Assembly (NCBI RefSeq): GCF_018129085.1
Contig: NZ_JAAGBB010000003.1
Span: 124,001 to 188,000 of the forward strand
Direction of reading: 5' to 3'
DNA: 64,000 nt
Source: Plastoroseomonas hellenica
GTDB lineage: Bacteria; Pseudomonadota; Alphaproteobacteria; Acetobacterales; Acetobacteraceae
Positions within the stretch are counted from its first letter, which is position 1, and the number at the start of each line of letters is the position of its first letter. This document shows positions 7,842 to 16,817 of the stretch, piece by piece. A model generated the notes under the pieces. That model saw only the letters and a list, made by a program, of their open reading frames with translations, had not been told where the DNA came from and searched no databases. The position numbers were made by a program, and so were the translations under genes.

Positions 7842-8882
7842 ATGAAGACCTTCCATGCCCCCGGCCATGCACGCCATGCGCCAGGCTTCTTCCTCATGCG
7901 CGGCCAGGTGCGGCCGAATTTCGAGGTGCCGGCGCGCGCCGAGGCCCTGCTCGCGGCGCTGCACGCGATGCGGCTGGCGCCGGAGGTGCCGCCGCCCGCG
8001 CCGCTGCATCCGATCGCGGCCGTGCATGATGCGGCCTATCTCGCCTTTCTCGAATCCGTGCATGCCCTCTGGTCCGCCATGCCGCAGGCCGGACCGGAAG
8101 CGGTTGCCAACATCCATCCATCGCCGGAGATGCTGGCCCAAGGCGCGCGCGCCGGGGCCGGCCTGGTTTCGCAGATCGGCTGGTACACGGCGGATACTGC
8201 CTGCCCGATCGGCCCGGGCACCTGGTCGGCGAGCCTGGACGCCGCCGCCTGTGCGCTGGCCGCGGCGGCGGAGGCAGCGGCGGGGCGCGCGGCCTATGCG
8301 CTCTGCCGCCCACCCGGGCATCACGCCTATGCGGCGCGGGCCGGCGGGCATTGCTACCTGAACAACGCGGCGATCGCGGTCGAGGCGCTGAAGCGCGCCG
8401 GTGCTGCGCGCGTCGCGGTGCTCGACATCGACAGCCACCACGGCAACGGCACCCAGGGCATCTTCTGGGACCGGGGCGACGTGCTGACCGTCTCCATCCA
8501 TGGCGACCCGAACCACTACTACCCCTGGTATGTCGGCCATGCCGAGGAGCGCGGCACCGGCGCCGGCGATGGGTTCAACCTGAACCTGCCGCTCGCCATC
8601 GGCAGCGCCGATGCGCCATGGCTGGAGGCGATCGCCACCGGCATTGCCCGCATCCACGCCTTCGCGCCCGACGCGCTGGTGCTGAGCCTCGGCTTCGACG
8701 CTTCGGTGCATGAGCCGCTGAATGCGCTCTCCGTCTCGGATGACGGCTTTGCGCGGGCGGGCGCCGCCGCCGGCGCGCTGCGCCTGCCGTCCGCGATCAT
8801 CCAGGAAGGCGGCTACGCGGTGGATCATCTCGGTGCCCTGCTGACGCGCTTTCTCACGGGCTTCCAGGAGGCGACGCGGTGA
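7842..8882 (+). CDS. Histone-deacetylase-family acetylpolyamine amidohydrolase
   Basis: A 346-residue class II HDAC-like hydrolase that removes acetyl groups from acetylated polyamines or similar small amines. Zn and catalytic motifs are present: RPPGHHA (the HH dyad), DIDSHHGNGTQGIFW (Asp and His zinc ligands), SLGFDAS (third zinc ligand) and EGGYAVDHLG (catalytic tyrosine). The AphA-type N-terminus MKTFHAPGHARHAP is recognisable. ATG at 7842 was chosen over the GTG one codon upstream. Its stop TGA overlaps the GTG start of the dipeptidase gene (GTGA), so the two are translated together. Cytoplasmic. Confidence 0.88.
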   Translation: MKTFHAPGHARHAPGFFLMRGQVRPNFEVPARAEALLAALHAMRLAPEVPPPAPLHPIAAVHDAAYLAFLESVHALWSAMPQAGPEAVANIHPSPEMLAQGARAGAGLVSQIGWYTADTACPIGPGTWSASLDAAACALAAAAEAAAGRAAYALCRPPGHHAYAARAGGHCYLNNAAIAVEALKRAGAARVAVLDIDSHHGNGTQGIFWDRGDVLTVSIHGDPNHYYPWYVGHAEERGTGAGDGFNLNLPLAIGSADAPWLEAIATGIARIHAFAPDALVLSLGFDASVHEPLNALSVSDDGFARAGAAAGALRLPSAIIQEGGYAVDHLGALLTRFLTGFQEATR

Positions 8883-9886
8883 GCACCGAGGCCATTCACG
8901 CCGCGACCCTGACCCTCGACACCCATGTCGACATCCGCTGGCCCGACCCGCCGGATGCGACGCAGGAGACCGACCGCTGCGTCGACTTCCCGAAGATGGC
9001 GCGGGGCGGGCTGAAGGGCGTGGTCTTCATCGCCTATGTGCCGCAGGGCCGCCGCGACGATGCCAGCCATGCCGCCGCGGCCGTCCGCGCCGAGGCCATG
9101 CTGCGCCACATCCGCGGCCGCGCCGACGGGGTAATGCGCCGCTTCTGCGCCAGCGCCGCCGCGATCGCGGCGGCGGATGCGGCCGGCGCGCAGATGGTGA
9201 TCGCGGCGGTCGAGAATGGCTATGCCATGGGCCGCGACCTTTCTCGCCTCGCGCTCTGGCGGGAGCTGGGGGCGATCTACGTCACCTTGACCCACAACGG
9301 CCACAACGCGCTCGCGGACAGCGCCATCCCGCGTCCTGACCTCGGCGATCCGCCGGAGGAGCATGGCGGCCTCTCGCCGCTCGGCCGCCAGGCGGTGGCG
9401 GAGATGAACCGGCTCGGGCTGCTGGTCGATGTCTCGCATGTCTCCAAGAAAGCCATGCTGGACGCGGTCGCGGCGTCCCGCGTGCCGGTGGTCGCGACCC
9501 ATACCTGCTGCGCGGCGCTGCGCGCGCATCCACGCAATGTGGATGACGAGCAGCTTGACGCGCTGCGCGCCACCGGCGGCCTCGCCCAGATCACTGCCGT
9601 GGCCTCCTTCCTGCGGGAGGGGGAGAAGGGCAGGCCGACCGTCGCCCATGTCAGCGACATCGCGGATCACGTGGACCATGCCGTGAAGCGGATCGGCATT
9701 CAGCATGTCGGGCTGTCCTCGGATTTCGACGGCGGCGGCGGCGTCCTTGGCTGGGCGAATGCTGCCGAAAGCGCCGCGCTGACCACAGAGCTGGTCCGGC
9801 GCGGCTATGACGCCGCGGCGGTCGGGCTGCTCTGGTCCGGCAACTTCCTGCGCCTCATGCGGGCGGCGGAGGAGGCGGCCAGCTGA
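8879..9886 (+). CDS. M19 membrane-dipeptidase-type metalloenzyme
   Basis: A 335-residue TIM-barrel dipeptidase of family M19. Zinc-binding elements are DTHVD near residue 17, the bridging Glu in AVENGYAMG, LVDVSHVSKKAMLD, ATHTCCAALRAHPRN and GLSSDFDGGGG. Members cleave dipeptides, often with a D-residue, or dehydropeptides. There is no signal peptide, so it is probably cytoplasmic. It starts at GTG overlapping the previous stop, and the operon with an acetylpolyamine hydrolase suggests joint use of N-blocked amines. After the stop there is an imperfect inverted repeat (GCAGCCCG at 9892 with CGGGCTGC at 9952). Confidence 0.88.
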   Translation: MSTEAIHAATLTLDTHVDIRWPDPPDATQETDRCVDFPKMARGGLKGVVFIAYVPQGRRDDASHAAAAVRAEAMLRHIRGRADGVMRRFCASAAAIAAADAAGAQMVIAAVENGYAMGRDLSRLALWRELGAIYVTLTHNGHNALADSAIPRPDLGDPPEEHGGLSPLGRQAVAEMNRLGLLVDVSHVSKKAMLDAVAASRVPVVATHTCCAALRAHPRNVDDEQLDALRATGGLAQITAVASFLREGEKGRPTVAHVSDIADHVDHAVKRIGIQHVGLSSDFDGGGGVLGWANAAESAALTTELVRRGYDAAAVGLLWSGNFLRLMRAAEEAAS

Positions 9887-10036
9887 CGCCCGCAGCCCGG
9901 CGTCCCCAGGAGAAAGCCGGGGAAGCAGCCCACGGCACCAGGGGCGGAGATCGGGCTGCCTTTCTCAACGAGGGCGCGCATTTACTTCCGCATAATCCCG
10001 ACATGGCAGGCTATCGGCTTTCCGATCGGATGCGCG

Positions 10037-12424
10037 ATGCAGCGAGTGCTCAGTTGCCTCACCAACGAACATGACCGCGGGCTTCTCGCCCTCGCCGTCT
10101 TGGTATGCCTGCTTGGCATCGTCGCGGCGATCGGCCTCATGCGTGCCCGTTCGGGCGCGGAGCAGGATCGGGGCTGGAAGGCCAGGCGGCTGCTGCCGGC
10201 CGCGGCCATTCTCGGCGGCGGGATATGGGCCACGCATTTCATCGCCATCCTTGCCTATGATCCGGGCCTCCCGTTGGCATTCGAGCGCGGACTGACACTG
10301 CTCTCGGCACTCATTGGCATTGCCGGCGCGCTGCTTGCGCTCGGGATCTGGGCGAAAGCCCGGACCACCCTCATGCGCTGCAGCGCCGGTATCGCCCTGG
10401 GGCTCGGGCTCGGCGGCATGCACTACATGGGCATGGCCGCGGTCCGGCTGCCGGGATACCTGCTGTATGAGGCGAACCTTACCTTTGCCTCGATCTTGCT
10501 CAGCTCCCTGGTCTTCGCCCTCGGCTTCGCAGCCCCTCCGGACCGGGTGACGCGCAGGCTGCCCCAGGCGCTGACACTGGCGCTCGGGGTCGTGGTCCTG
10601 CACTTCACCGGCATGGGCGCGGTCACGGTCGCCCCCGATCCGGCGATCGTGACGGACACCGCCCTTCTCGACCGGGGGGTGCTCGCCCTGCTCATTGCCG
10701 TGGTCGCGGCGGCCGTGCTCCTCGCCATTCTCATCGTCGTGGTTCTCGAGGCCCGGCTGAAGCTGGATGCGCAGCGCTTCGAAGGGCTTCGGTTGCGCAG
10801 CCTGGCGGATGCCAGCTTCGAGGGCCTGGTGCTCTGCACGCTGGATGGTCGGATCAGCGAGGTGAACTCGCGCGTGACCGCGCTCAGCGGATACCGGCGC
10901 GACCAGTTGATCGGGCGGTTGGTGAATGATCTCGTCGATACGGCAGAAGGGGCAGCAACCACCGCAGCGGACGCCGGCGGCACAGGGGTCCGCCGCGCGA
11001 CGCTGCGGGGGGCGTCCGAGACGCTGCCCGTGGAGCTGACCTTCGCCGATATCGATACCGCCGACGGGCCGCGCCAGGTGGTGGCGATCCGCGATCTGCG
11101 GGAGCGGCTGCACGCGGAAGCCCGCATCATCTACCTGGCGCATCATGATCCGCTCACCGGCCTCGCGAACCGGACGGTGCTGCAGGAGCGGCTGCAGGAC
11201 GCCGCCATGAGCGGCCGGCGGAGCGGCGAGAATCTGGCGGTGTTCTGCATGGACCTCGACCGCTTCAAATCGGTCAACGACATGTTCGGCCATGCCACCG
11301 GCGACGAGGTGCTGCGCGAAGCGGGGCGCCGGTTGCTTGCAACCGTGCGCGCGGTCGACACCGTCGCCCGCATCGGCGGCGATGAATTCGTCATCCTCCA
11401 GCGCGGGGTGGGCGGCATCGCGGATGCCGAGGCCCTGGCGCGCCGCATTCTCGCGGCCTTCGATGCGCCGATCGATGTCGACGGGCAGCAGATCAGGATG
11501 GCCGCCTCCCTCGGCCTCGCGATGTTCCCCCAGGATTCCACCGAGCCGGAGGTGCTGCTCACCAACGCCGACCTCGCCCTCTATCGGGTGAAGCAGAGCG
11601 GCCGCGGATCCTTCGCATTCTTCCACCCGGAGATGGATGAGGAGGCGCGGCGCCGGCGCGAGCTCGAACGCGACCTGGTCCATGCGCTGGAGCAGGGTCA
11701 GTTCGCGCTGCATTGGCAGCCGCAGGCCGATGCGCAGAGCGGCATGATCCGCGGCTTCGAGGCGCTGCTGCGCTGGCGTCACCCGGTGCGGGGAGACGTC
11801 TCTCCCACGGAGTTCATCCCGGTTGCCGAGGCGACCGGGATGATCATCCCGATCGGCGCCTGGGTGCTGCGCACCGCCTGTGCCGAGGCCGCGAGCTGGG
11901 AGGCGCCGCTCAGGGTCGCGGTGAACATCTCGGTCGCCCAGATCCAGCAGGACGGGTTCGATGTCCTGCTGCGGGAGACCTTGCTCGCGACCGGCCTGGT
12001 GCCGGAGCGGCTGGAGCTCGAGGTGACCGAGAGCCTCTTCATCGAGGATACCGATCGGGCACTGGACACACTGACACGGGCAAAGGCGCTCGGCGTCAGC
12101 GTGGCGATCGACGATTTCGGCACCGGCTTCTCCTCGCTCAGCACCCTGCGGTCCTTCACCTTCGACCGGATCAAGATCGATCGCTCCTTCGTCAGCGAGA
12201 TCGAGAAGAGCGACTCGGCCGCGGCCATCGTGCGCGCGGTGATCGGGCTCGGCCAGGGCCTGGGCCTGCCGGTCGTGGCTGAAGGCGTGGAGACGCAGGC
12301 GCAGCTCGCAGCCTTGAATGCGCAGGCCTGCGACGAGGTCCAGGGCTACTTCATCTCCAGGCCGATGCCGATGGCGGCATTCAGCGCGGAGGTGCATCCC
12401 GCGCGTTCGGTGGAAGCGGCCTGA
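10037..12424 (+). CDS. MHYT-PAS-GGDEF-EAL cyclic-di-GMP protein
   Basis: A 795-residue inner-membrane signalling protein. The N-terminal MHYT sensor has about seven membrane helices and three histidine motifs (ATHFIAIL, GGMHYMGMAA, VLHFTGMGAV) thought to bind a metal and sense a diatomic gas. A PAS-like segment lies around residues 255-365. The GGDEF domain has intact RIGGDEF (residues 445-451), preceded by RAVD five residues earlier, an inhibitory c-di-GMP site. The EAL domain is also intact: FEALLRWRHP (about 573), VTESLFIED, AIDDFGTGFSSL and VVAEGVET. Both synthesis and breakdown of c-di-GMP therefore appear possible. It is monocistronic by position. Confidence 0.95.
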   Translation: MQRVLSCLTNEHDRGLLALAVLVCLLGIVAAIGLMRARSGAEQDRGWKARRLLPAAAILGGGIWATHFIAILAYDPGLPLAFERGLTLLSALIGIAGALLALGIWAKARTTLMRCSAGIALGLGLGGMHYMGMAAVRLPGYLLYEANLTFASILLSSLVFALGFAAPPDRVTRRLPQALTLALGVVVLHFTGMGAVTVAPDPAIVTDTALLDRGVLALLIAVVAAAVLLAILIVVVLEARLKLDAQRFEGLRLRSLADASFEGLVLCTLDGRISEVNSRVTALSGYRRDQLIGRLVNDLVDTAEGAATTAADAGGTGVRRATLRGASETLPVELTFADIDTADGPRQVVAIRDLRERLHAEARIIYLAHHDPLTGLANRTVLQERLQDAAMSGRRSGENLAVFCMDLDRFKSVNDMFGHATGDEVLREAGRRLLATVRAVDTVARIGGDEFVILQRGVGGIADAEALARRILAAFDAPIDVDGQQIRMAASLGLAMFPQDSTEPEVLLTNADLALYRVKQSGRGSFAFFHPEMDEEARRRRELERDLVHALEQGQFALHWQPQADAQSGMIRGFEALLRWRHPVRGDVSPTEFIPVAEATGMIIPIGAWVLRTACAEAASWEAPLRVAVNISVAQIQQDGFDVLLRETLLATGLVPERLELEVTESLFIEDTDRALDTLTRAKALGVSVAIDDFGTGFSSLSTLRSFTFDRIKIDRSFVSEIEKSDSAAAIVRAVIGLGQGLGLPVVAEGVETQAQLAALNAQACDEVQGYFISRPMPMAAFSAEVHPARSVEAA

Positions 12425-12485
12425 CAACCCCTTCACGCGCAGGCGACAGGCGGGTCACCCGCCCGTCGCCCGCTTCGCCGCGTCC

Positions 12486-12689
12486 TCAGCCTTCGAGGAT
12501 GAACGTGACCTCCATCGTGACGCGGTACTCGGAGATCCTCCCATCGCTCACACTGGCCTTCTGCTCGAGGACATGCAGCCCAGTGATCCCGCGCAAGGTC
12601 TTGCTGGCGCGCTCCAAGCCTTCACGTACAGCGGCATCGAAGCCCTCGGATGATGCCGCCGTGATCTTCGACACGCTTGCGACAGCCAT
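12486..12689 (-). CDS. Dodecin
   Basis: A 67-residue protein MAVASVSKITAAS... with the dodecin layout: one helix (FDAAVREGLERASKTLRGI) between beta strands and the C-terminal strand YRVTMEVTFILEG. Dodecins form hollow dodecamers that store or buffer flavin or CoA. The start at 12689 has GGAGGGAGG nearby upstream. The gene is convergent with the MHYT-GGDEF-EAL gene and alone on its strand. Confidence 0.92.
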   Translation of the reverse strand: MAVASVSKITAASSEGFDAAVREGLERASKTLRGITGLHVLEQKASVSDGRISEYRVTMEVTFILEG

Positions 12690-12887
12690 GTTGGCCTCCC
12701 TCCAATGCGCCGGCTCGGGCTGGCCGGCCTCCAGACCATAGGTCCGCGTCACCTGCCGAGGTGAACGAATCCTTCCACACAATCCCCCCAGGCAAGGCGG
12801 CCGGCGGGAGGAGCCGGGGAAAGGGCGAGCCGCCGAGGTTCAGCCGCGATTGCGCGATCGGAAGCGAAATGTCCTAATACGGGCCGC

Positions 12888-14402
12888 ATGTCCCTCGCCC
12901 GCGTCGCCACCTTCGCCTTCTCCGGCATCGATGCCGTGCCGGTCGAGGTGCAGGTGCAGATCGCGTCGGGGCTGCCGGCCTTCCTGCTGGTCGGTCTTGC
13001 CGACAAGGCGGTCGCGGAGAGCCGGGAACGGGTCCGCGCCGCCCTGATCGGCCTCGGGCTGTCGCTGCCGCCGAAACGGGTGCTCGTGAACCTGGCACCC
13101 GCCGACCTGGTCAAGGAGGGCAGCCATTTCGACCTGCCGATCGCGCTCGCGCTGCTGACCGCGATGGACGTGCTGCCGCGCGACGAGATGGTGGATTATG
13201 CGGCGCTCGGCGAACTCGCCCTCGATGGCGGCATCCACCCCGTGGCGGGCGTGCTGCCGGCGGCGATCAGCGCCTCGGCCCGCGACCTCGGGCTGATCTG
13301 CCCGGCGGCGCAGGGGCCGGAAGCCGCCTGGGCCGGGCGCATCTCGGTACTGGCCGCGCCCGACCTGCAATCCCTGATGAACCACATGCGCGGCACGCAG
13401 CTCCTGACGCCGCCGGCACCGCCCGTGACGGCGCGCGAGGCGGGGCGCGGGCCTTGCCTGTCCGAGGTGCGCGGACAGGAAAGCGCCAAGCGGGCGATCG
13501 AGATCGCGGCGGCCGGCGGCCACAACCTCCTGATGACCGGTCCCCCCGGTGCCGGGAAATCCATGCTCGCCGCCCGCATCCCCGGCCTGCTGCCGGACCT
13601 GACGCCGGCCGAGGCGCTGGAGGTCAGCATGGTCCACAGCGTCGCCGGGATGCTGGATGGCGGGCACCTCGTGCAGCGCCCGCCCTATCGTGACCCGCAC
13701 CACTCGGCGAGCCAGGCGGCGCTGGTCGGCGGCGGCGTGCGGACCAAGCCCGGCGAGATCAGCCTGGCGCATCGCGGCGTGCTGTTTCTCGACGAGTTGC
13801 CGGAATTCCCGCGGCCGGCGCTGGAAGCGCTGCGCCAACCGATGGAGACCAGCCAGGTCACGATCAGCCGCGCCAATGCGCGCGTCAGCTATCCGGCGCG
13901 CTTCCAGCTCATCGCCGCGATGAATCCCTGCCGCTGCGGCTATCTCGCGGATGCGCGCCGCGCCTGCTCGCGCGCCCCGCGCTGCGCGGAGGACTACCAG
14001 GCCAAGCTCTCCGGCCCGCTGCTCGACCGCATGGACATGTCCATCGAGGTGGCACCGATGCCACCCGCCGAGCTGATCCACGCCCCGCCCGGCGAGCCGA
14101 GCGCCGCCGTCGCCGCCCGTATCGCCGCGGCACGGGACCGCGCCCGGGCACGCTGGGGCGAGGATGGGCCGGCCAGCAACGCCGAAGCCGAATTCCGCCC
14201 TCTGCAGGACAGCCTCGACGCCGATGCCGCGGCGCTGATGGAGATGGCGGCGACCAAGCTCATGCTCTCCAGCCGCGGCCATGTGCGCACGCTCAGGGTC
14301 GCGCGCAGCATCGCCGACCTGGCCGGCAGCAACGCCATCGGCCGCGAGCATGTCGCGGAGGCCCTCGCCTATCGCCACCGCATCCCGGGGCGCGGCGGCT
14401 AG
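12888..14402 (+). CDS. comM: YifB-family Mg-chelatase-like AAA+ ATPase ComM
   Basis: A 504-residue hexameric helicase-like protein that promotes branch migration during natural transformation in Vibrio and Haemophilus. It has the N-terminal YifB domain (ASGLPAFLLVGLADKAVAES), Walker A GPPGAGKS near residue 220, Walker B VLFLDELPEF, the zinc-like MNPCRCGY segment and LLDRMDMSIE arginine-finger region. Length is as expected for the family. It ends at a TAG that lies at the edge of a dyad repeat shared with the convergent DUF1289 gene. The nearby yraN gene is a frequent companion in transformation-related neighbourhoods. Confidence 0.95.
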   Translation: MSLARVATFAFSGIDAVPVEVQVQIASGLPAFLLVGLADKAVAESRERVRAALIGLGLSLPPKRVLVNLAPADLVKEGSHFDLPIALALLTAMDVLPRDEMVDYAALGELALDGGIHPVAGVLPAAISASARDLGLICPAAQGPEAAWAGRISVLAAPDLQSLMNHMRGTQLLTPPAPPVTAREAGRGPCLSEVRGQESAKRAIEIAAAGGHNLLMTGPPGAGKSMLAARIPGLLPDLTPAEALEVSMVHSVAGMLDGGHLVQRPPYRDPHHSASQAALVGGGVRTKPGEISLAHRGVLFLDELPEFPRPALEALRQPMETSQVTISRANARVSYPARFQLIAAMNPCRCGYLADARRACSRAPRCAEDYQAKLSGPLLDRMDMSIEVAPMPPAELIHAPPGEPSAAVAARIAAARDRARARWGEDGPASNAEAEFRPLQDSLDADAAALMEMAATKLMLSSRGHVRTLRVARSIADLAGSNAIGREHVAEALAYRHRIPGRGG

Positions 14403-14415
14403 AGCCTTTTGTTCT

Positions 14416-14468
14416 GACGAGCAGATTCACGTCTCCGGGCGATTCCGCCCTTCGACGATCTGTTCTAG
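14416..14468. repeat. Interspersed ~53-nt dyad repeat, copy B
   Basis: Best-formed copy: GAGCAGAT near the left end pairs with ATCTGTTC at the right end, and the inner GGGCGGAATCGCCC (minus strand) forms a second stem. The right edge CTAG supplies the TAG stop of the DUF1289 gene on the minus strand, and the comM TAG lies just to the left. It fills the gap between two convergent genes and may end both transcripts. Confidence 0.7.
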
Positions 14469-14674
14469 TCCTTCTTCTTCCGCTTCGCGTTCTCGCCGAC
14501 CCGATGTCCGGCGGCAATCAACGCCGCCAGCCGCCCGGGCAAGGCGGCCGATATCTCCGGCCGCCGGTCCCGGTCCTTCTTCCAGGCCTTCTTGTCCTTC
14601 TTCCGCATGCCGCAGCCGAGGCACCAGCCGGTGTCCTCGTCGTATTGGCAGATGTCGATGCACGGGCTTCGCAT
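14465..14674 (-). CDS. DUF1289 small cysteine-motif protein
   Basis: A 69-residue protein starting MRSPCIDICQYDEDTGWCLG; the C-x3-C-x8-C-x2-C spacing (SPCIDIC then WCLGC) defines DUF1289, a probable Fe-S- or zinc-binding family of unknown role. It is followed by a lysine-rich tail ending KRKKKD. The ATG at 14674 was preferred; a TTG at 14698 directly abuts the yraN stop and would add eight residues. No clear Shine-Dalgarno is seen for either, so translation may depend on coupling to yraN. The stop codon lies inside the dyad repeat. Confidence 0.8.
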   Translation of the reverse strand: MRSPCIDICQYDEDTGWCLGCGMRKKDKKAWKKDRDRRPEISAALPGRLAALIAAGHRVGENAKRKKKD

Positions 14675-14698
14675 CGCGGCGATATGGGGTGCACGCAA

Positions 14699-15091
14699 CT
14701 AGTCGCCCAGCCGGAAGGCATCCGCGATGCGCTCAACGCTGCCATCGGCGGCGACCAGGATGACGTCGAAGCGCATTCCCGCCGTGCCATGGCCGGGGTG
14801 CCTCGCCAGCCAGATCTCCGCCGCCGCCAGCAGCCGCACGCGCTGCCGTGCACCCAGGGCGAAGGCGGCGTCCCGGAAGGAGGGGCGCGCCTTCACCTCG
14901 ATGAAGGCGAGCAGCCCGCCCTGCTCGGCCACCAGATCGATCTCCCCGGCCGGAGTCCGGGCGCGGCGCGCCAGCACTGCCCAGCCCTGGCCCTCCAGCC
15001 AGGTCGCGGCAATCGCCTCGGCATCCAGGCCGCGGGCGCTGGCGATGCTGCCGCGCCGACGGCGGGCGGGTTTCGGATCGGCCCCGATCAT
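14699..15091 (-). CDS. yraN: YraN family (UPF0102) endonuclease-like protein
   Basis: A 130-residue protein with the restriction-endonuclease-like core of UPF0102: EAIAATWLEGQGWAVLARR, PAGEIDLVAEQGG (catalytic-type Asp) and FIEVKARPS (the ExK motif), then RFDVILVAADG. All candidate catalytic residues are present. The family is linked to DNA processing but its role is unresolved. ATG at 15091 gives the usual length; a second ATG at 15127 adds 12 residues and would overlap the divergent gamma-glutamyltransferase start. It is directly followed by the DUF1289 gene. Confidence 0.85.
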   Translation of the reverse strand: MIGADPKPARRRRGSIASARGLDAEAIAATWLEGQGWAVLARRARTPAGEIDLVAEQGGLLAFIEVKARPSFRDAAFALGARQRVRLLAAAEIWLARHPGHGTAGMRFDVILVAADGSVERIADAFRLGD

Positions 15092-15125
15092 GCGATGACG
15101 ATGCCGGAACAGCCGGAGATCCGCC

Positions 15126-16814
15126 ATGCGCCGTCTGCTTGTGCTGCTGCTGTTGCTCGCTTTGCCGGCACAGGCGCAGACATTGGCGGAGCGGCATATG
15201 GTGGCGGCCGCCCATCCATTGGCCGCGGAGGCGGGCCTCGCGATGCTGCGCGAGGGCGGCAGCGCCATCGATGCCGCCATCGCCGTGCAGATGGTGCTGA
15301 CCCTGGTCGAGCCGCAGGCGAGCGGCATTGGCGGCGGCTCCCTGATCCTGCACTGGGATTCCAGCACGCGGCGCCTCGCCGCCTATGACGGGCGGGAAGC
15401 GGCACCAGCCGCGGCGACCGGCGCCCTGTTTCTCCGCAACGGGGAGCCGATGGGTTTCGCGGATGCCGTGGTCGGCGGCCGCGCCGTCGGCGTGCCCGGC
15501 ACCGTCGCGGTGCTGGAGGCCGCGCATCGCGCGCATGGCCGCCTGCCCTGGGCCCGCCTCTTCGAGCCCGCGATCCGGCTTTCCGAGGAGGGCTTCCCGA
15601 TCTCGCCCCGCCTGGCACAGGAGCTGGCGCGCGACGGCACCCGGCTGCGCGAGGATCCGGCCGCCCGCGCCTATTTCTTCGACCCCGGCGGCCAGCCCTG
15701 GCCGGCCGGACACCGGCTGCGCAACCCGGCCCTGGCCGCGACGCTGCGCGCCATCGCCGCCCAGGGTGCCGCGGCGCTGCATCGCGGCGCCATCGCCGCC
15801 GAGATCGCCGGCATCGTGCGCGGCCACCCGACCAATCCCGGCCTGATGACCATCGACGACCTCGCCGCCTATCAGCCGCGGGTGCGCGAGCCGGTCTGCG
15901 CGCCCTACCGCCGCCGCCGCGTCTGCGGCTTTCCTCCGCCTTCCTCCGGCGGCATCGCGGTCGCACAGATCCTCGGGCTGCTCGCGCATTTCAACCTGCC
16001 ACAGCTCCCTTCCGGCGGCCTCGACGCCGCGCACCTCCTGACCGAAGCCGGGCGCCTCGCCTTCGCCGACCGCAACACCTATGCCGCGGATCCCGACCAG
16101 GTTTCGGTACCGACGCGTGGTCTGGTCGACGGAGCCTATCTGACCGCGCGCGCCCAGCTCATCGACCCGCTGCGCGCCATGGCCGCACCGCGTGCCGGCA
16201 ACCCACCCTGGCGCGAGACGCGCTTCGCACCGCAAGATCCGCAGCCGGAATACGGCACCAGCCACCTCTCGATCATCGACGGCAATGGCAATGCCGTTTC
16301 CATGACCACCACGATCGAGGCGGTGTTCGGTGCCCAGGTCATGGTGCGTGGCTTCCTGCTCAACAACGAGCTGACCGATTTCAGCTTCCGGCCCGAGATC
16401 AATGGCCGGCCGGTCGCCAACGCCGTCGCCCCCGGCAAGCGCCCCCGCTCCTCCATGTCGCCCAGCATGGTCTTCGATGAGGACGGCCAACTCGCCTTCA
16501 TCGCCGGCTCCCCCGGCGGCGCCCGTATCATCGGCTATGTCGCGCAGACCCTGGTCGGCATGCTGGACTGGGGCCTCTCCCCCCAGGCCGCGATCGACCA
16601 GCCTCACGTCCTGACCCTCGGCAGCACCGTGGAGCTCGAAGCCGATACCCCCGCCGCCGCCCTGGCACCGGCCTTGGAAGCCCTGGGCCACCGCGTCCAG
16701 GTCCGACCCCTCACCTCCGGCCTGCAAGCCATCCGCATCCGCCGCGACGGCAGCGCCGTGGTGATCGATGGCGGCGCCGACCGCCGGCGGGAGGGTGTGG
16801 CGATCGGGGATTGA
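15126..16814 (+). CDS. Gamma-glutamyltransferase, secreted
   Basis: A 562-residue Ntn hydrolase that transfers or hydrolyses the gamma-glutamyl group of glutathione and related compounds in the periplasm. A classic signal peptide MRRLLVLLLLLALPAQAQ is followed by MVAAAHPLAAEAGLAMLREGG and the oxyanion/substrate region ASGIGGGSLILHW. The autocatalytic threonine is in PEYGTSHLSIID near residue 378; the small subunit holds MTTTIEAVFG, LLNNELTDFSF and the SPGGARII glycine pair. Divergent from yraN with 34 bases between starts; followed by the large palindromic element. Confidence 0.94.
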   Translation: MRRLLVLLLLLALPAQAQTLAERHMVAAAHPLAAEAGLAMLREGGSAIDAAIAVQMVLTLVEPQASGIGGGSLILHWDSSTRRLAAYDGREAAPAAATGALFLRNGEPMGFADAVVGGRAVGVPGTVAVLEAAHRAHGRLPWARLFEPAIRLSEEGFPISPRLAQELARDGTRLREDPAARAYFFDPGGQPWPAGHRLRNPALAATLRAIAAQGAAALHRGAIAAEIAGIVRGHPTNPGLMTIDDLAAYQPRVREPVCAPYRRRRVCGFPPPSSGGIAVAQILGLLAHFNLPQLPSGGLDAAHLLTEAGRLAFADRNTYAADPDQVSVPTRGLVDGAYLTARAQLIDPLRAMAAPRAGNPPWRETRFAPQDPQPEYGTSHLSIIDGNGNAVSMTTTIEAVFGAQVMVRGFLLNNELTDFSFRPEINGRPVANAVAPGKRPRSSMSPSMVFDEDGQLAFIAGSPGGARIIGYVAQTLVGMLDWGLSPQAAIDQPHVLTLGSTVELEADTPAAALAPALEALGHRVQVRPLTSGLQAIRIRRDGSAVVIDGGADRRREGVAIGD

Positions 16815-16817
16815 GGT

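Noticed and set aside
9965-12436. Open frame of 823 codons on the minus strand opposite the MHYT-GGDEF-EAL gene
   Set aside because: It is antisense to an intact multi-domain gene and has low-complexity Arg/Gly/His/Gln composition typical of GC-rich shadow frames; no domain is recognisable.
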